A stretch of DNA of 64,000 bases from Viscum album (lineage: Eukaryota; Streptophyta; Magnoliopsida; Santalales; Viscaceae). The translations under genes and the position numbers were made by a program. Positions 39,700 through 54,700 of this stretch are shown in pieces. The first letter of the stretch is position 1; every line of letters begins with the position of its first letter. The stretch spans positions 1,172,074,670 to 1,172,138,669 of the forward strand of contig OY728137.1 in the NCBI GenBank assembly GCA_963277665.1. Reading direction: 5' to 3'. The notes under the pieces were generated by a model. It had not been told where the DNA came from, did not search any database, and worked only from the letters and a program-made list of their open reading frames with translations.

Positions 39700-40420
39700 A
39701 TAGTATTGGCTTCTTCTTTAACCATTAATTCATTATCCAAATGATCCATACCTCCATAAATGAAACAAACCCCAATTCCCTTCATGAAATTTCTTGTATA
39801 TTTATTCCAACTATTTTCTTATGATGGAATTTTATTCTTATTTGAATACTTTCTATTTTTAAGGTTCTCATCTCACCACTTTTCTTTAAGATTTCCAACG
39901 AAGATATATAGTCTACAAAAAACATTTTCTATTTTGATGGGACAAAATACTATTTTATCATATGAAGAAATTGTTTTATAAAAAATTTCCATTTATTGTC
40001 TTATCTACATCCATTTAGAGTAATTTTCTATTTTTATTTCCAAATTACACATGTACTCAACATCATACCTGGATTTTCAGGAAAATGATTCCTCATACAC
40101 AAGAAAACATTCCTATTTATATTCCTCTTTTTTATGGAACATTATATTTATTTAAGTTTGTTACACATTGGAGATATAATTTTTAATTTATTTTAGTTTA
40201 AAAACATTATATTCTATATGTTATATTTCTTTCGCCTCTCAAGTATTTTAAGTAAAAAAACTAGCATTGATCTACATAACTGTAAAGAAAATACATTACA
40301 ATAATAACAATTTAAAATTTATTACATCCCAATTATAGAAATTTCATTTTAAGAATCATAATCCATTTCTCAGCTACCAGTGGATTAATATATCAACTAA
40401 AATATGGAGGAATATATCAC
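39700..40420 (-). pseudogene. E5 gag fossil
   Basis: On the minus strand near 40363-40400 YINPLVAEKWIMIL matches the NTNPLVAKQC capsid block that E9 has at 62525. It continues, through stops, with MYFLYSYVDQC and YLKYLRGERNITY near 40230-40290, corresponding to AVYRLTGDADQWW and the next helix. Gag forms the particle. The N-terminus and zinc-knuckle region cannot be read. Confidence 0.75.
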
Positions 40421-43400
40421 ATGAAAATATCTAGTATAGGTGTATCATGTCACAGAACAAAATTTTGTGCCATATATACATAGTAATGTTCTATAATATA
40501 GGTTAATTTCTATATTATGGCCATGATATTATCAGGTACAATGTTGGATGTATTGGTCTTCATAGAAGTGAAATATCTAAAATATCTATGATTATTGAAA
40601 CAATTCCATCCCCTAAGTGAAATTTATAAAAAAATCATATAATAAATTATCTCATTACATTATGATTTTTAGTCAAATTGTGTAATTTTAAATAAATTAT
40701 AATACATAAAATAAATTGAATGTTTTTTATAACTATTCATATAGTCATAACATTTATTTCTTTTGTGATATCCTCAATTAGAAAATGTTATTTTCAAATA
40801 TATCATAGTTGTTTTTAAATGTCTATTAAATCTACCATAAAATATCCAATATGTGTTTATATCCATGTATATAGTCCAAATCCCACTAATTGTATAGTGA
40901 TAGTGTTCATTTTAATAACCAACTGGCCCCATTCAGAGGTATAACACCATAGTACATATCTTCCAAAACCACATCAACAAGATTGTACTCAAATGGGATA
41001 AATTTCCTTGAAAAAACACACAATATATATTTTTTCAAAACATATGATATTTTTAAATACATAGATTAATCCATATATTATGTCATAGGGTTATGTTCTA
41101 AAATATATTTTAAGTAATATTATTCATAAAAAATCTACAACAAATTCAATTATACTAATTGAAATAAAACTAACTCTAGTAAACAAGAACTAATTTATAT
41201 GAAAAAATCATTTCGATAAGTTACAAGGGATCACATCACCATAGAGCAATAGATATTTTAGTCTTATATTACTAGATAAATATTTTATTCCAATTATACA
41301 ATGGAAATAAAAATTAAATAACCAATATCTAGGAATCTCATTAGAAGATTAAATCTATATATCCATGGGAAATAAAAACAAAACAAGGATGGGTTTAGAT
41401 TCTCAATAAGGGTTGTTTAATATTGAAGATGTTATGGTTGAAATTGTATAATAAATAGGACCATGAATATACATAAATATTAATTCTATTTAATTAATAA
41501 AATTTTATTGAAATACATCTATGGATATAATAAATGTATCAATCCCAATGATACTAATTACTAAATTCACAATGAAGGAAATCGAAATTTATTTATGTAT
41601 TGATCATTTCCATGTAACAATATATATTCAACTATTTGTAGGTATACAGTAAAAATCATTTAAATATGTTATCCAGCTATTTTTTCTCGTGTAACATATC
41701 AAAGAATATAGGGGTTATGCATAACCAAACCCTAAAAATAAATTATTTTCATTTCAATTACAAATATCTTAACTGATGAATTTAACTTATAAAAAATACG
41801 AATTTTTAACATATACCAATATTTAGAAAATAACAATGAATACTAAGATTATCTCAATCAGTAAAATAGATTTCATAATAAATCACATTTTTTAAAAGTA
41901 ATGTATGGTTTTTAAAATAATAATGATTTAAATAATATAAATTTGGGAGAAAAATCTAACTTTCACTACATTTTATCCAAACAAGTTGAATACTTCAAAA
42001 AAATCTCAATGTCCAAAATAATAATAGAGGAAAAATGAATCCATAAATTCATCAAAAATATATACATTGTAATGAAGAAATATTCTTTAGAGAATAAAAC
42101 AAAAATGAATAAATACATTAAAAATAAATTTTAAAGAAATAATTTTTTATAATAGGAACCACGAATACTTGTTGAATAATTAAAAGATCATAAAAAAGTT
42201 ATGGATGTAAGAAAATTTAAAAATAAATTATATATAAATATAAAAAATCATTTTATATATTGAAAGAGAATGTTGAAAATTTCCCTTTAGTATAAAAATA
42301 GATATATTTATTTGAAAATAATTAAATTAAGTCAAATATAGCATAATATGTCTTTAATATATTATTTAATAATATATAATGTAATCTATTTAAATAATAT
42401 TTAAAACATCTGGAAATTGAATAAAATATTGTTGATCTATAATAGAAATAAAATCAAATTTTCTATAAAATGTTTTGTTTAATAATTCAAGTCCAATAGA
42501 GAAAAAGGTTATAAAAACAATAAAACTACAAAAATACCCAATGTGTACTAATATATAATGGTTTATCAATCATATATTAAATTATTCCATTGAATAAACT
42601 AATCCAAATCACAAAATAAATATTGTGAAAAATAATTCATACCTCTTAGGTAACATTGGAATTGTAACCCCATAAAAGTATCAAAATTAATTTAAACGTT
42701 ATTTATAATTATTAAATATAGATTTATGTTAATTATAATTAATGGTAATTATATACACCAATTAAAATAAAATGGGATTATAATACACATTTTCCTCAAT
42801 GAAGTGTAAATTTAGAATAAAACTCCTCACAGCATGCTTCTACATAGTTGAATGAAATTTAGCATCCTATATAATTTTTTAAAACATGTTATTAATTCAT
42901 ATTAGAACCATATTCATATTAATATTAATAGATATAAATTATAATTACCAATTTATCAATATTTTTTTTAAAAAAATTTATCCTTATGTATTAATGTCTT
43001 AGTTTCACAAACATTCTTCATTGAAGAATATTGAGTTCTTGTTCATAGTTAATATTTTTCTATCTAAAGAATATAATTAGAGTTATAAATATCATTTTCT
43101 ATAACTAAATACAAATATACATAAAATTTATATTTTCTGATTATGAAAAAAATAAATACATCAACTTGTGAGGTAATAGTTCACACGTATGCATACATGA
43201 TGTTTTAATTTTTTAATTGATGTATATGAATATAAAAAATGGTAATAAAAACTTAATAAATTTAAATTAAGCTATTTATACCGATTTAACTATATTATGA
43301 TTGTAAATATTTATTTTGGGGATGTATATTACTAAATAAACATGGAAAGAGATGTTTAAGAGGACATAATTCTAATTTCTGGAACCTCCATTAGAATATC

Positions 43401-45265
43401 AATTAAGGACCCTATTGTTTGTATTTTGATAAGTAAATCAGCTAAATATTGTAGATAAGCATTTATGAGAGAGACTATTTTTGGTTTATTTAAAATATAA
43501 TTTACACATGGTGTTGTCAATAATAAAGGAGTGGGTTTTTTCTTTTAGTGTATGGGAAATAAAACTCATTGAATTACATTATAAATTCAATTACCAATAT
43601 TTTTTTCAGGTTAAAGGGTTACCAATATGATAAAATTTATAATCAATGATATAAAAATGTTTAATATCCTTAAATTTATAACATTTGGATAGTATTTTTT
43701 TAAAATTTTATACCTTTTGTTTTTCTATAACACTTTCATTAACAAATTTTAAACTCAGAAAAAGAAAGATAAGAAAAATCAGTGATGATTTTTCTTCCAT
43801 ATTCTATAGTCTTATCATTATTTATGTCATTTTACCCTTTATCAAATTGAAAAAGTTTACCACATATATTTTTCATAATACCTAAAAATGGAATTATTTA
43901 CTGAATCTTAACCTCATGATTCCAAATATGGAATCCTATTTTCAAAATCAATTAATTTTTATGGAGGATGTTAATTTTAAATAATACATCAATAAATGAT
44001 GAAAAAAAATTATTATCAAAAATCTTTTTTTCAAGCATAAGATAACATTAAATTTTCACTATGAATATATATCATATTTATATATTTTATAATTCATATA
44101 GATACATATATAATAGAAAATTTCATCTAAATCATTCATCCTTTAGAATAATATTATTTAAAAAAAATAAAAAAACATTATCCAGTAAAAAAGTGTCTTC
44201 TAAAAAGTATTTTCATTCACTTCTGGATGATCCTATGTTTATTTTTAAAAAATTAATAAAAAAATATAATATTAATTATAGTTACTATAATTAATTATTA
44301 AAAAAATTATTTTAAATAAAAAGATTATTATATAAATACTACAAAAAAATTGTTCATAATAGCAATTTCAAAATAAAACTTTCAAATATTCATTCATTGT
44401 GTATTCTAGAATAGTGAGTTCGAAATCTACATTCACCCTTTAAATTTTATTTTTTACTTCATGAATAGTTAAAATGTTCAAGATGTTAATAATTTAATTA
44501 TGATAAAATTTTACTTGCAATAATTCACTCTTAGGCATTTCATGTTTGCAAGGGGTCATTTATTATATCTAGGTAAATTTATATGTTCTATAAAACAACC
44601 CATTCTTCAATTAAAAATATAATTAACTTTATTTTTAGATTATTTATGTTTATTAAAATATAGATCAAATTACGGAAAAGTTTGTGACATTGGACTCTAT
44701 TCATAAGAGGGATTTTAATATAGATATATTTAAGCGATAATATAAAGTAAAGAATGTTTTTTTAATAGAAAAAAATTTTGTGAACATTATTTTTATATAA
44801 TTGTTTATACATTAAAACATTTTAATATAATTTTTGGATGTAATTTTTTATGATATGTGGATAATAAAAACATTAGGATTTTAAAATTATATAACTTTTT
44901 TCTAAACAGTAAACTCTCCCCACCTAGAGCCATTATTTCACCATATTAACAATACATCATTTATGATAAATTGCTTATATATCATTAATGATTAAGTGTG
45001 AATATGTTATTTTTATTACATATTAATGTTAAAACTCATTAAATATAACATGAGTTGTGTAATAATAATAGAACAATGTTTTTTATTTATAATATATCTT
45101 AGTTTATAATACATCATAAAAAGAGTTTATGACTAATAACAGACAAAGAATATTTGTTTCATCCCATAATTGATATCAGGAGGAATTTATATAAAAGATA
45201 AACATTTATTTTTAAATTCAAAACTTCGATCACCTTAGATATAACTATCACATCATTATATTACA
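40421..45265 (-). mobile_element. E5: 5' leader and probable 5' LTR
   Basis: The gag fossil requires a leader and 5' LTR here. The LTR start is proposed at 45265, where the plus strand reads ATCATTATATTACA; the 3' LTR has AGGGATATTACA at 36213. The offset of 9.05 kb agrees with the two TATA-like boxes (34528 and about 43523). The inner end of the LTR and the primer site were not found. Very A+T-rich; the open frames of 66 and 77 codons at 43685 and 44061 are low-complexity chance frames. Confidence 0.35.
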
Positions 45266-45336
45266 TAAGGATAATATTTCATTACACACATTCCCATGAA
45301 CATTTAGTTTTTTAAATATTAAATATTAGAAAAAAT

Positions 45337-48300
45337 TGTAAACTAATTAGTCACACATATTTCTCAAGTAATGGGTTTCTTTAAAATTATATTATAGACA
45401 ACTAAATCAATAATATTTATTCAATATATATAATGATTTATTGATTTTGCAATTTTTTCTATAAATATATTCTGAGATGAATTTCTTTAATACCTAGAGA
45501 AATAGAAGAATCTAAGATGTGATTTGAAATGCTTGGTAAGAGAAATAATATTCTAGAGGCTATCATAGAATAAAATAGAAAACAAATATGTTATAAAATA
45601 AGGGATAGTTAAATAATTTCATATAACTATTCACTTATTCTTGAAATCAACTAATGGATGACACAACACTCTTAATAAAAACATAGGTTGCTAGACCTCA
45701 CTGACCTTATTCTCTGTGGGGTCAGTTAATAAAATCTCTTACTTGGGATTAACATGGGTAGCAATAAATAGTTTCATAATTTTAGAATTGATCACAATTA
45801 ACATAATAATATTACATTGAAGTCCTTGTTCCATGAAATCATAAAGATATCACCAAGGCCTCATTCCAAAAAATAATTAATATATTGGAATGAATACACT
45901 ACCTTCCAAACATAATTTGTCTCAGGATACATAAAGATGTATTTAGTGTCTATTTTAGGACACACCCATCACTAATTATGTCCAATGTTTTCATTATTCA
46001 AATAATTCAATAATATATACAATACATAACCAATCTTCCTTAATGATTCATCAATATCCACATTCAATTTTCAGGTATATGTTTTCTTCAATATTTCCCC
46101 AATTAATGAATGTAATAGCTCTATATGTAAGTATCCCTAAAGATAAAATCATATAGAATAATGGGAATATGATTAATTTGATACATTCCAAGATTAATAA
46201 GAGGAATTTTATTATTATAATCCATCCAGATCAAGAAGGTGGATAACTAAACAACACATATCTTAATGTTCCCTAAAGAACCTCACAGACAATCATGGCT
46301 TAATATTTAATAGTTATCAATATTGAAATAATATAAATATATAGATTACCTATATATAACAATTAAATAGAAATTTTTTCATAAATAGGTTAATTTAAAT
46401 TTATAGTGATATTCATAATAAAATGGAAATATGCATTACCAATGTAATGGTGAAACTGTAGTTGAATGATTTTCATTCATATAATAAATATATAAATAGA
46501 TAGTCATACTTCAAAGAAATATCTCATGTGAATGAAATTTAAAACCATATAAATGGAATTAGAAATAATTATTTATAAAATTATTGTGTAAAAAAATTTA
46601 TCATAGATGAATGGATTTCACGAATAATTATTTAGAATTTATATAAATGATGTTTAATTAATAAAAACACCTCAAATAATAACATATTATAGGAAGAATA
46701 ATTAAAAAACGATTTTATAATATTTAAATGAAAATATCTTACAAAGAATGAACATGTCATAAAAATCATTAGGTAGAGATGATCTAACTTATAAGAATAT
46801 AGTTCAGAAATATTAATCATACATCAAATAATATATAATGAGTTAACAAAAAAATATTTCTTATGTAAAATTCGAATTAAAGATAAATAATTAAATTAAA
46901 ACAATTTTTATATTTCTATTCCATGAATTAAATTAAAAATATTTAGCAATATATTCAAGTAATTTTAAAAAAATAACAAAATATATAAGGCAAATGGGTG
47001 AAAAAAAGAAATGTCTCAAAAAGTAATTATTGTGACAAAGAAACATTTAAATCATATTTATCTACTAAATTGAATCCCCATTATAAATACAACATGAGAT
47101 GGACTTTTAATTCCCATATATTTCATTAAATGTTATTACAGTTGAAATATTGAGAAAATATATACACTAAAAAAATAGAAAAGTGGTGAATATGCCTCAT
47201 ATCAACATGAATCATATGTGAGACTCAAATATAGCCTATTTTTGGTAATAACACAATTAAAAGGTTTTAAAGGATGGATTTTTAAAATAATTTAAAATAA
47301 AATTAATTAATGTTTAATATAAAAAATATAATGGTGATGTAAACACATAACATAAAAGAAAATTTTGTTCATAACATCAAACATGACTCGTTAATTTAAT
47401 AATTGAGACAGTGAATCCATTACCATTCAAACATCATAGTAAAATGTGATATGGCCTTTGATATTAAGAAATTTAATATATTAATTACCAATTTTCTAAC
47501 CTTATTCAAATATATATACTTTTAAAATCTTCATTTATAATCATTTATTACAAATATATTAGATTTTATATACTATTTTCATCATCAGATGTTATTTTCA
47601 CTGATTGTTTTATTATAAGAGTTTGGTAAGGGTGTTCATTATTATTTTATATTGATCCCAAATTAATGATCATATGATCACTAAAACTATTTTAATAAAT
47701 TTTCTATAATGATTCATTTTAGTTTCATTATCATTATAGTGGATATTAACATTGATGAATTTGATGAAAATATTCATTCGATAGTTTTCATGAATAAGGT
47801 GGGCTTTACAAATAAATAGATATTTATTGAGATTGAAATTATATAGCCTAAACAAATCATTATTTAGTAATTTTTGGACAATATCAACATTAATTATGTA
47901 ATCCCCAGTTTTGATTGAATGAAATTTATTGCATTTCATATGTTTATGGTTCAACTGACCCAAAAACAATAATCTATAATATTAATGTGATTATAGTTAT
48001 AAAAGTATTTATTAAAAATTATATCATTATAATATAATTATATAAATATTAATTTATTTTGATAAGGTTATGAATTATTTTATAATATAATTTGTAAAAT
48101 ATTATATGACTACTGTGAGAAATAGAATATGAATCTTTCATAGAGGTTGTAGTTCACTGGTATAGTGAAGCAGCACATTTATTTTCTATATATGAAAATG
48201 AAGACATGGAATGGTTAATATTCTTGGAATCTTAAAAAATATAAAAATACTAGATCAATATAAAAAATAATTTTGTAAAATTATGTGCAAGGTGGTGGAA

Positions 48301-49890
48301 ACATTCATGTATGTCATTCTTTAAAGTAGTATTCCACACATACTCATGATGATGTCGTAATTTTCTAATGGTTTTTGTTGATGATAAGAAATTAATATTA
48401 TATTGTAATAATAATAAAATTCAGTAATATTATTAATAATATTAATCATATTTTAATTCATATAATATGTTTTAGGGTTAAGAGAAGAAAATAATTGAGA
48501 TATCTTTGTGGATAATATTATTTATCCCTTTGTATGTTTTCAAATGATTAAGAACATAAGGAACCTTATGATAGACTTTTTGGAATAAAAATTAATTTCA
48601 TTAAATTTTAAAGAGTTTAGGTGAGTCTAGGTAATTGTTTTTTTAATTTAATTCATTTTTAAATGTGGTGAAATGTTGGAAATGATCTCAATTTATGATT
48701 GAGAAAATTTACATTTTTTAAATACCCATTACATTTTCTATGATAGAGTTGTTGTATAAAATGGTAAATGGATTAAAAAAATTATGATATATTGATTTTT
48801 ATGGTGGTAAAGGTCGATATATCCCCTAATAATCATTTTTACACACATGTTTTGATCATGTTTCCCACCATTTGACAACAAGAATTGTGTATTTTGCAAA
48901 CAAAATTACTTTAGTTGCATTTTTTAACTAAGTACATTATATTTTATTAATAATATAATGTATCCAAAAAAATTATGTTATGGACACTCATTTATTATCC
49001 ATATAATATATTTATATTTCATAATATTATTAAACTATCATTCAAATTAATAAATTTAATATATTGAAAATTTATTTTTTATGAAAACAATTCCTCTATT
49101 ATGTGATTATAATTATATATATAATTATTTAAAATTAATTGGGTTATAATATATGCGTTAATGTGTATAAAAAGAATATCAATTTCATTATTTAAAATAT
49201 ATCAAATTTATTTATTTGATAAAAATTTCAAAACATTGATAAATCAAATCATTGAAAATTACAATTCCTTCACTGTCATGGTAATTGACATTAATTATTG
49301 TAATCATAATATAATTTCAAATAAACGAATTTCAATTATCTGTTAATATGAACATGATTATATAAAATATTATATTAATTTGTCTTAAAAATAATTTCAT
49401 TATGTGATGGAAAAAATCTTCAATACAAGAGAATAATAATTCATTTTAGAGTAAAATATTCCTTTTATTTAAATAATGTTTATCATAGATCTTAAAATTC
49501 AAAAAAAATTAATTGAATCACATTAATCATTAAATATACATTCATTAAAATTAAATAATAAATTTATTTCTATACAATACATAAATCATCATAATTTTAT
49601 AAACATTATAATATTAGTAAAAAAATAAATTTTCCACGATTCACATAAAATATCTATTACTTTATAAAAATAACAAGAATACATACAATGTTAATTATGA
49701 ATTTTTAGATTAAAAGTAGATATATTTTATTAAAATTCACATTTAATCATTGGGTATTTATTTTCTCATACAAAATCAAAAAATATATATAATGGAAATT
49801 ATATTCGTTAGAAAATAACTGTTTAATATATTAATTAATAATATAGTTATTGTCTATCAAATATTAATATTTTTTAATAATAATTAACTT
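45337..49890 (-). mobile_element. E6: decayed Tekay-type LTR (upper end uncertain)
   Basis: About 45450-47000 aligns with about 51900-53150 in the same orientation (offset about 6.37 kb). On the minus strand it carries GGAATGAGGCCTTGGTGATATC..TTATGATTTCATGG at about 45870-45830, matching GGCACGAGGCCTTGGCTATG..TTATGATAGTCTGG of E1 and E9, and GTGATGGGTG near 45970. The lower end at TGTAAAC (45337) is a guess. I see no polypurine tract, so it may be a solo or truncated LTR. The open frames at 46632, 47670 and 49161 are chance. Confidence 0.45.
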
Positions 49891-49923
49891 CAATATTATA
49901 TTTTTCAGTAGCCAATGAGCCTA

Positions 49924-49934
49924 TACCCTAGTGG
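49924..49934 (+). promoter_or_regulatory. Pol III A box of the SINE
   Basis: TACCCTAGTGG fits the TRGYNNANNGG consensus with one mismatch and lies 17 bases into the element, as in a tRNA. Confidence 0.75.
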
Positions 49935-49966
49935 TATAGGATCATTCTTGGCATCCAAAAGACCCA

Positions 49967-49977
49967 GGATCAAATCT
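49967..49977 (+). promoter_or_regulatory. Pol III B box of the SINE
   Basis: GGATCAAATCT resembles GGTTCGANTCC; the surrounding CCAGGATCAAATCTGG could form the T-arm of a tRNA. It starts 43 bases after the A box. Confidence 0.75.
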
Positions 49978-49989
49978 GGCAGGGACTAA

Positions 49990-50160
49990 TTTCCAGGTAC
50001 TGCAGCAGCACTATAGCACGTAACTGTAGCAGTACTGTAGCAATGACGGAACTGTTGTGGCAGTGAGACTATAGCGGCAGAGGCATTGTAGTAGGAACTG
50101 TAGTGGTGGTGGTACTGTAGCTGGTACTATAACATCCCAGGCAATGTAGCAACACTATTC
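49990..50160 (+). repeat. CTGTAGCA-rich segment of the SINE body
   Basis: About ten variants of CTGTAGCA or CTGTAGTGG occur in roughly 170 bp, for example ACTGTAGCAGTACTGTAGCA. It is an irregular short-unit repeat inside the element rather than a clean microsatellite. Confidence 0.8.
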
Positions 50161-50335
50161 ACCGAGGGGCCCTTTGGGCCAAAAAAATTGGGCATTCAAA
50201 CATAATTTCTGGCCACTTGGCCTTGGGCCTTCGGGCTATGTAATGGGACCCCCTCTACCCAATCTAAATAGGTCTTTTCTTTAAATAATAAAAAGAGGCT
50301 TCGGGCCCAAACTTTTAAAAAAAAAATATTTTTCA

Positions 50336-51700
50336 ATATTATGTTATATGTCTTAAAATAATGAAAATAAAATACAAATTTAGATGGGTTATATTTTAAT
50401 ATATAAATAAATCTTATTAATTACTTATATATACTATCAGAATTTCATCAGTGACCATGTATTAATAATAACAATTATTTTCTTTTCAAAAACATTAAAA
50501 AATTATTTTCCACTATTTTTATAGCTACATTATAATGAATATATTTTTTTTTTTTGTTTTTCTCTAATTCAGTTTTTTTATGAGGAATGCAATCAAACAC
50601 ATTACGGTTCGAAAGAAATAATAATTTAAAATATCAAGGAATTCCATTCAATAGCCTCCAATTAATAAAATAATTTCCTCAAAATTTTATTTTTAACAAA
50701 CTAATTAAAAAAGTGGAGGGTGTCTAGAAGATATAAAAAACTCAAGATATAATTTATAATGATATATTAGTCGCACTAATTTAGATAAGATTAGGAAAAT
50801 CTTATTCTACCTCATAATAATTATACATCCAAATTTTCATGTGTCATAATGATTTATGAAAAAAATTCTTCCTTTAATGATTGATATGAAAGAGGGGTTT
50901 TTGGGGGTATACAATTTATTGAAACATTCTCATGATGTTTGTTCCAACCAAATATTAATACAAAAATTCTAATGACAATTACCCAAAAAAAATGAGTTAT
51001 TGATCATATGTATGAAAAATCAATATTTTATTATCTACAACTATAAAAATTTCTTTTCAACATATAACACATTTACTTCAACTATGGAATGATTATATTA
51101 ATCTATAACTACTTCCTTTTAAACTTCTTTTTTCATTTTTATTTTCATAAAAGGTTCTATAAAAAATATATTTGAATACCTTATAATGGTTTGTAAAGAA
51201 CCTTTAAATTTTCAATGAATATCCCCCACAAGTGTCATCTGAGGTTTTCAGTATTATGACCACTCATAATCCTCTCAGAGAATATTGGGTTGATACTCAA
51301 CATTCCTTTTTCTGGTTTATTACCACTTAGAGTGTTTGTCCTATAGCCACATCTACATAACCTGTATCAAGACAGTGATGTAATTGATAGTGGAACAAAA
51401 AAATATCAAATTGACTAGAACATTATGAAATTTTTCAATACATATAATTATTTGTAACATTTTTAATAAACTTATCTAATTCTATTTCCTAAGAAGAATA
51501 AGACATCCAATATTACCTAAACTATCCAAAATCGTCATATTTATCGTTAAAATATAATCATCCTTAACTTAAAAACCCTTATTGACTTTTAAAATTCATA
51601 AAATATTCTCAACCAATAGCATAATAATCAATAATTTTATTTCAAAATTTCTCCAAAATAATTTTTGATACCTAGGAAATAAACATCCCATAATTACGTG
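50336..51700. other. A+T-rich DNA without recognised features
   Basis: No ORF of 60 codons and no terminal motif recognised. It lies between the SINE and the lower end of the E7 LTR and may include the upper part of E6. Confidence 0.4.
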
Positions 51701-51719
51701 ACATATATAAAATATTCCC

Positions 51720-54700
51720 TTTCACAAATTACAGAAATCATTTAGGTGATGTTATATATAGAATTAATAATAAAATGTTAACTATTAAAGCACATTACAC
51801 TCCCTATTAATGGGTGTTTTTCAACTACATTATAAACTACTTAGTCAATAATTATCCTTTAACATATCCTATTAATTCTTCAGTTGAATTGTTGTATTGA
51901 ATACATTTCATGTGTAATACATTTCCTTATAAAATAGAAAATTATAAATATCGTAAGGGTGTTCTCAAACACCTTGTTAGATAGAAAATATTCTAGATGT
52001 TATCATATAAAAAATGGAATGAATAATATGGAAGGAAATAAAAGTTAATCAAATAATAATGCATAAAATATCATAAGAGATTTAAATATATCCAAGGATT
52101 ACATAACAATAAATGTAATAATATAGATATAAATAATTATTTATAATGAAATAATTAATAATCTTAAACAATATAATCTTATCATTATAGACTTATTCCA
52201 AGACATTGTAAATATACTCTCAAGTCGTTATTTTAAGGAATCAAAAATAATTTGTTATACATACGATGAATTCTTAGGCTTGTTATCCTCATGATACCAA
52301 CTAGTGTTTTGCGGGGATACAATGGGATCCTCCCATCACAGATTATGTAAAATAAATTCATCGTATAAAGTAATGAATAAACTCTACAATACATAACTGA
52401 CAAGACTTTTTAAATAAAAAACATATGTATTGAAATTAAAAGTGTATGGATTGTCAGTTTTTCACCAATAAATAAATGGAATAGATCACTATCTATGAAT
52501 ACTTAAAAATAACATAGTATATAATAATAGTTATTTTGTTAACTAAAATCATTCCCAAATTAATAAAGGGGATTATATGATCATATTCTATCTAGAGAAA
52601 GAATGAAGATGAAAAAACAAAACATATCATAATGATCCATGAAGAAAATCATTCACAAACATAGTAATGTAATAAGTTTTTATCTATATATAAATAATAT
52701 ATATGATAAACAATATTTACCCATTCAGTGGAATAATGTTTCTAAATAGTTTAGTATATAAAAATAAAAATATTCATAATTCAATGAAAAGAACCCTTAT
52801 TAATATAATGTTAACAAGTTATAAGTGATGACTATATTTATGGTATAAGGATATACATATTAAATGATCAATCAAAATAGGATCTCGTGAAGAGGTCATG
52901 TAAATATTCAAAAATATAAAGTAATAAAATTCTATTTTAAAATAATTGGGTAATATAATTAATCTTATAATATTGGAATTAACGAATAATAATTTTAAAT
53001 TTAATTTAAATGAAGACATCCTTGTTATCAAAAAAATTACAAACATAATATTTTGGATGAATAGTAAATATATATATATATATAAATATATTGACCCTAG
53101 ATAATTACATATATTATTACATGATTTTTTGAATAATTATCCATGATATAATAACTAATGTCAAAACATTCCAGTGTCTTTGGAAGACCAGGTACATGAT
53201 TAGAAAACATGAAAATAGAATAAACCATATTTTTATCAATCTCCACAATAATCTCCTAAATTACTTTTAGATCATATGAATTCATAGTTTAAATTTTTGA
53301 ATATATAGAGAAAGGATTGGGGAAAAATCACAGTAAGGATATAAACATGGGAATAACGCATATAACATGACGTACAAGGAATAACATGATAACATAAAAG
53401 GAATGGGTCATAAAAAAACATTTGGAAGAATAACATATTGAACATGAAATCATATGATCATCAAAATATTGGAATATTGAAGCATTCTCTAACAATACAT
53501 AAACACGATTCAATGTTAACATCCAGGACTATTTCCCATTGTAGACAAAGTCCCATAATGGATTAGGTTTACTCCCTAATATCGTACATGACATATAATG
53601 ATACAAAACATTACCAAAGTCATTATAGTTATATCTGGGCACACCATATTAATATGTTCATGTATATGTGTTCTACATAAATAATAACATATATGGAATA
53701 AACATACAGGTTACCCATGTAATGACATGTTTATCATAATCAGTTAATATGGATATCCAAAGGGTGTACAACAATGGTATCAATAAAATAAGGTATTTAA
53801 ATAATTTAAATACATTAATAATGAAAATATAAAATTATATCATTAATAGTAATTTCCAACTAAAGTGAAATAAAAAAATGGATTTATAACTTCAAAAATG
53901 TTCTACCTAACTATAGTTTTAAGAAAATGAATAAAGAATCATTAAAGTGGTTAAAAGTAATTTATTCTCATAAAAACATTACTGAACTAAAATATTTTTT
54001 AATGATAACTTTTGTTATTTTATAAAAAAGTTGTTTTATTAAATTATATTATTGAGTGTAGATGAAAATTAGAATGAAAAATAAAAGTTCCCATTAATCA
54101 TTTTTTCTTATGGAGAGATATTAAAAAGTCAAAATTTTAAAATATTTATTTCCGCATAAAATAAATATTAATTGAGATAGATATATATGTTTTAAACCTA
54201 TATAAATAATTTGTAATAGTTTTATATTAAAAATTAAGAGATAACTTATGTAAAATGGAGATAAATTGTTTCCCAAATGAAATAAATAGGTTCGGAGAGA
54301 TCACTTACCATATGATATAAATTGTTATAAACTAATATGTAATGGATTGGATAATTAAATTAGATTAATTCATTGTTTCACTCAGAACATATTATAAGCT
54401 TGTTTGATTTATTATAATTTTATTAAGTTCATTTATGACCATTTTTATGAGTTATAAACATTAATTCCTTCATTCTGGGAGTGTTCGGTTCATAGTTTCA
54501 TGATTGGTTAACTATTATCTAATTTTGGAAGTTCTTTTTGTATAAAAATAAAAATCCATAATTCAAATGAAATGGTTTTTTATAAAAATAATTAATTTAA
54601 ATGGTCTCAAATATTATTTTTTATTCTAACATGAGGATGATTTATTTGATAAAGCATTAATAATAAATGTTTTTTTGTATTTTTTCAGGTTTTCCATCCA

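Larger units (their letters stand above)
49898..50335 (+). mobile_element. tRNA-derived SINE with target site duplications
   Basis: A 418-bp insertion (49908-50325) is flanked by perfect 10-bp direct repeats ATATTTTTCA (49898-49907 and 50326-50335), typical of target-primed non-LTR insertion. The head is tRNA-like with RNA polymerase III A and B boxes. The body is clearly richer in G+C than its surroundings and full of CTGTAGCA-like units. The 3' part carries TTGGGCCTTCGGGC and GGCTTCGGGCCC, and the element ends in A(10). It encodes no protein and would borrow a LINE reverse transcriptase. It resembles plant SINEs in plan; I cannot name the family. Confidence 0.88.
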
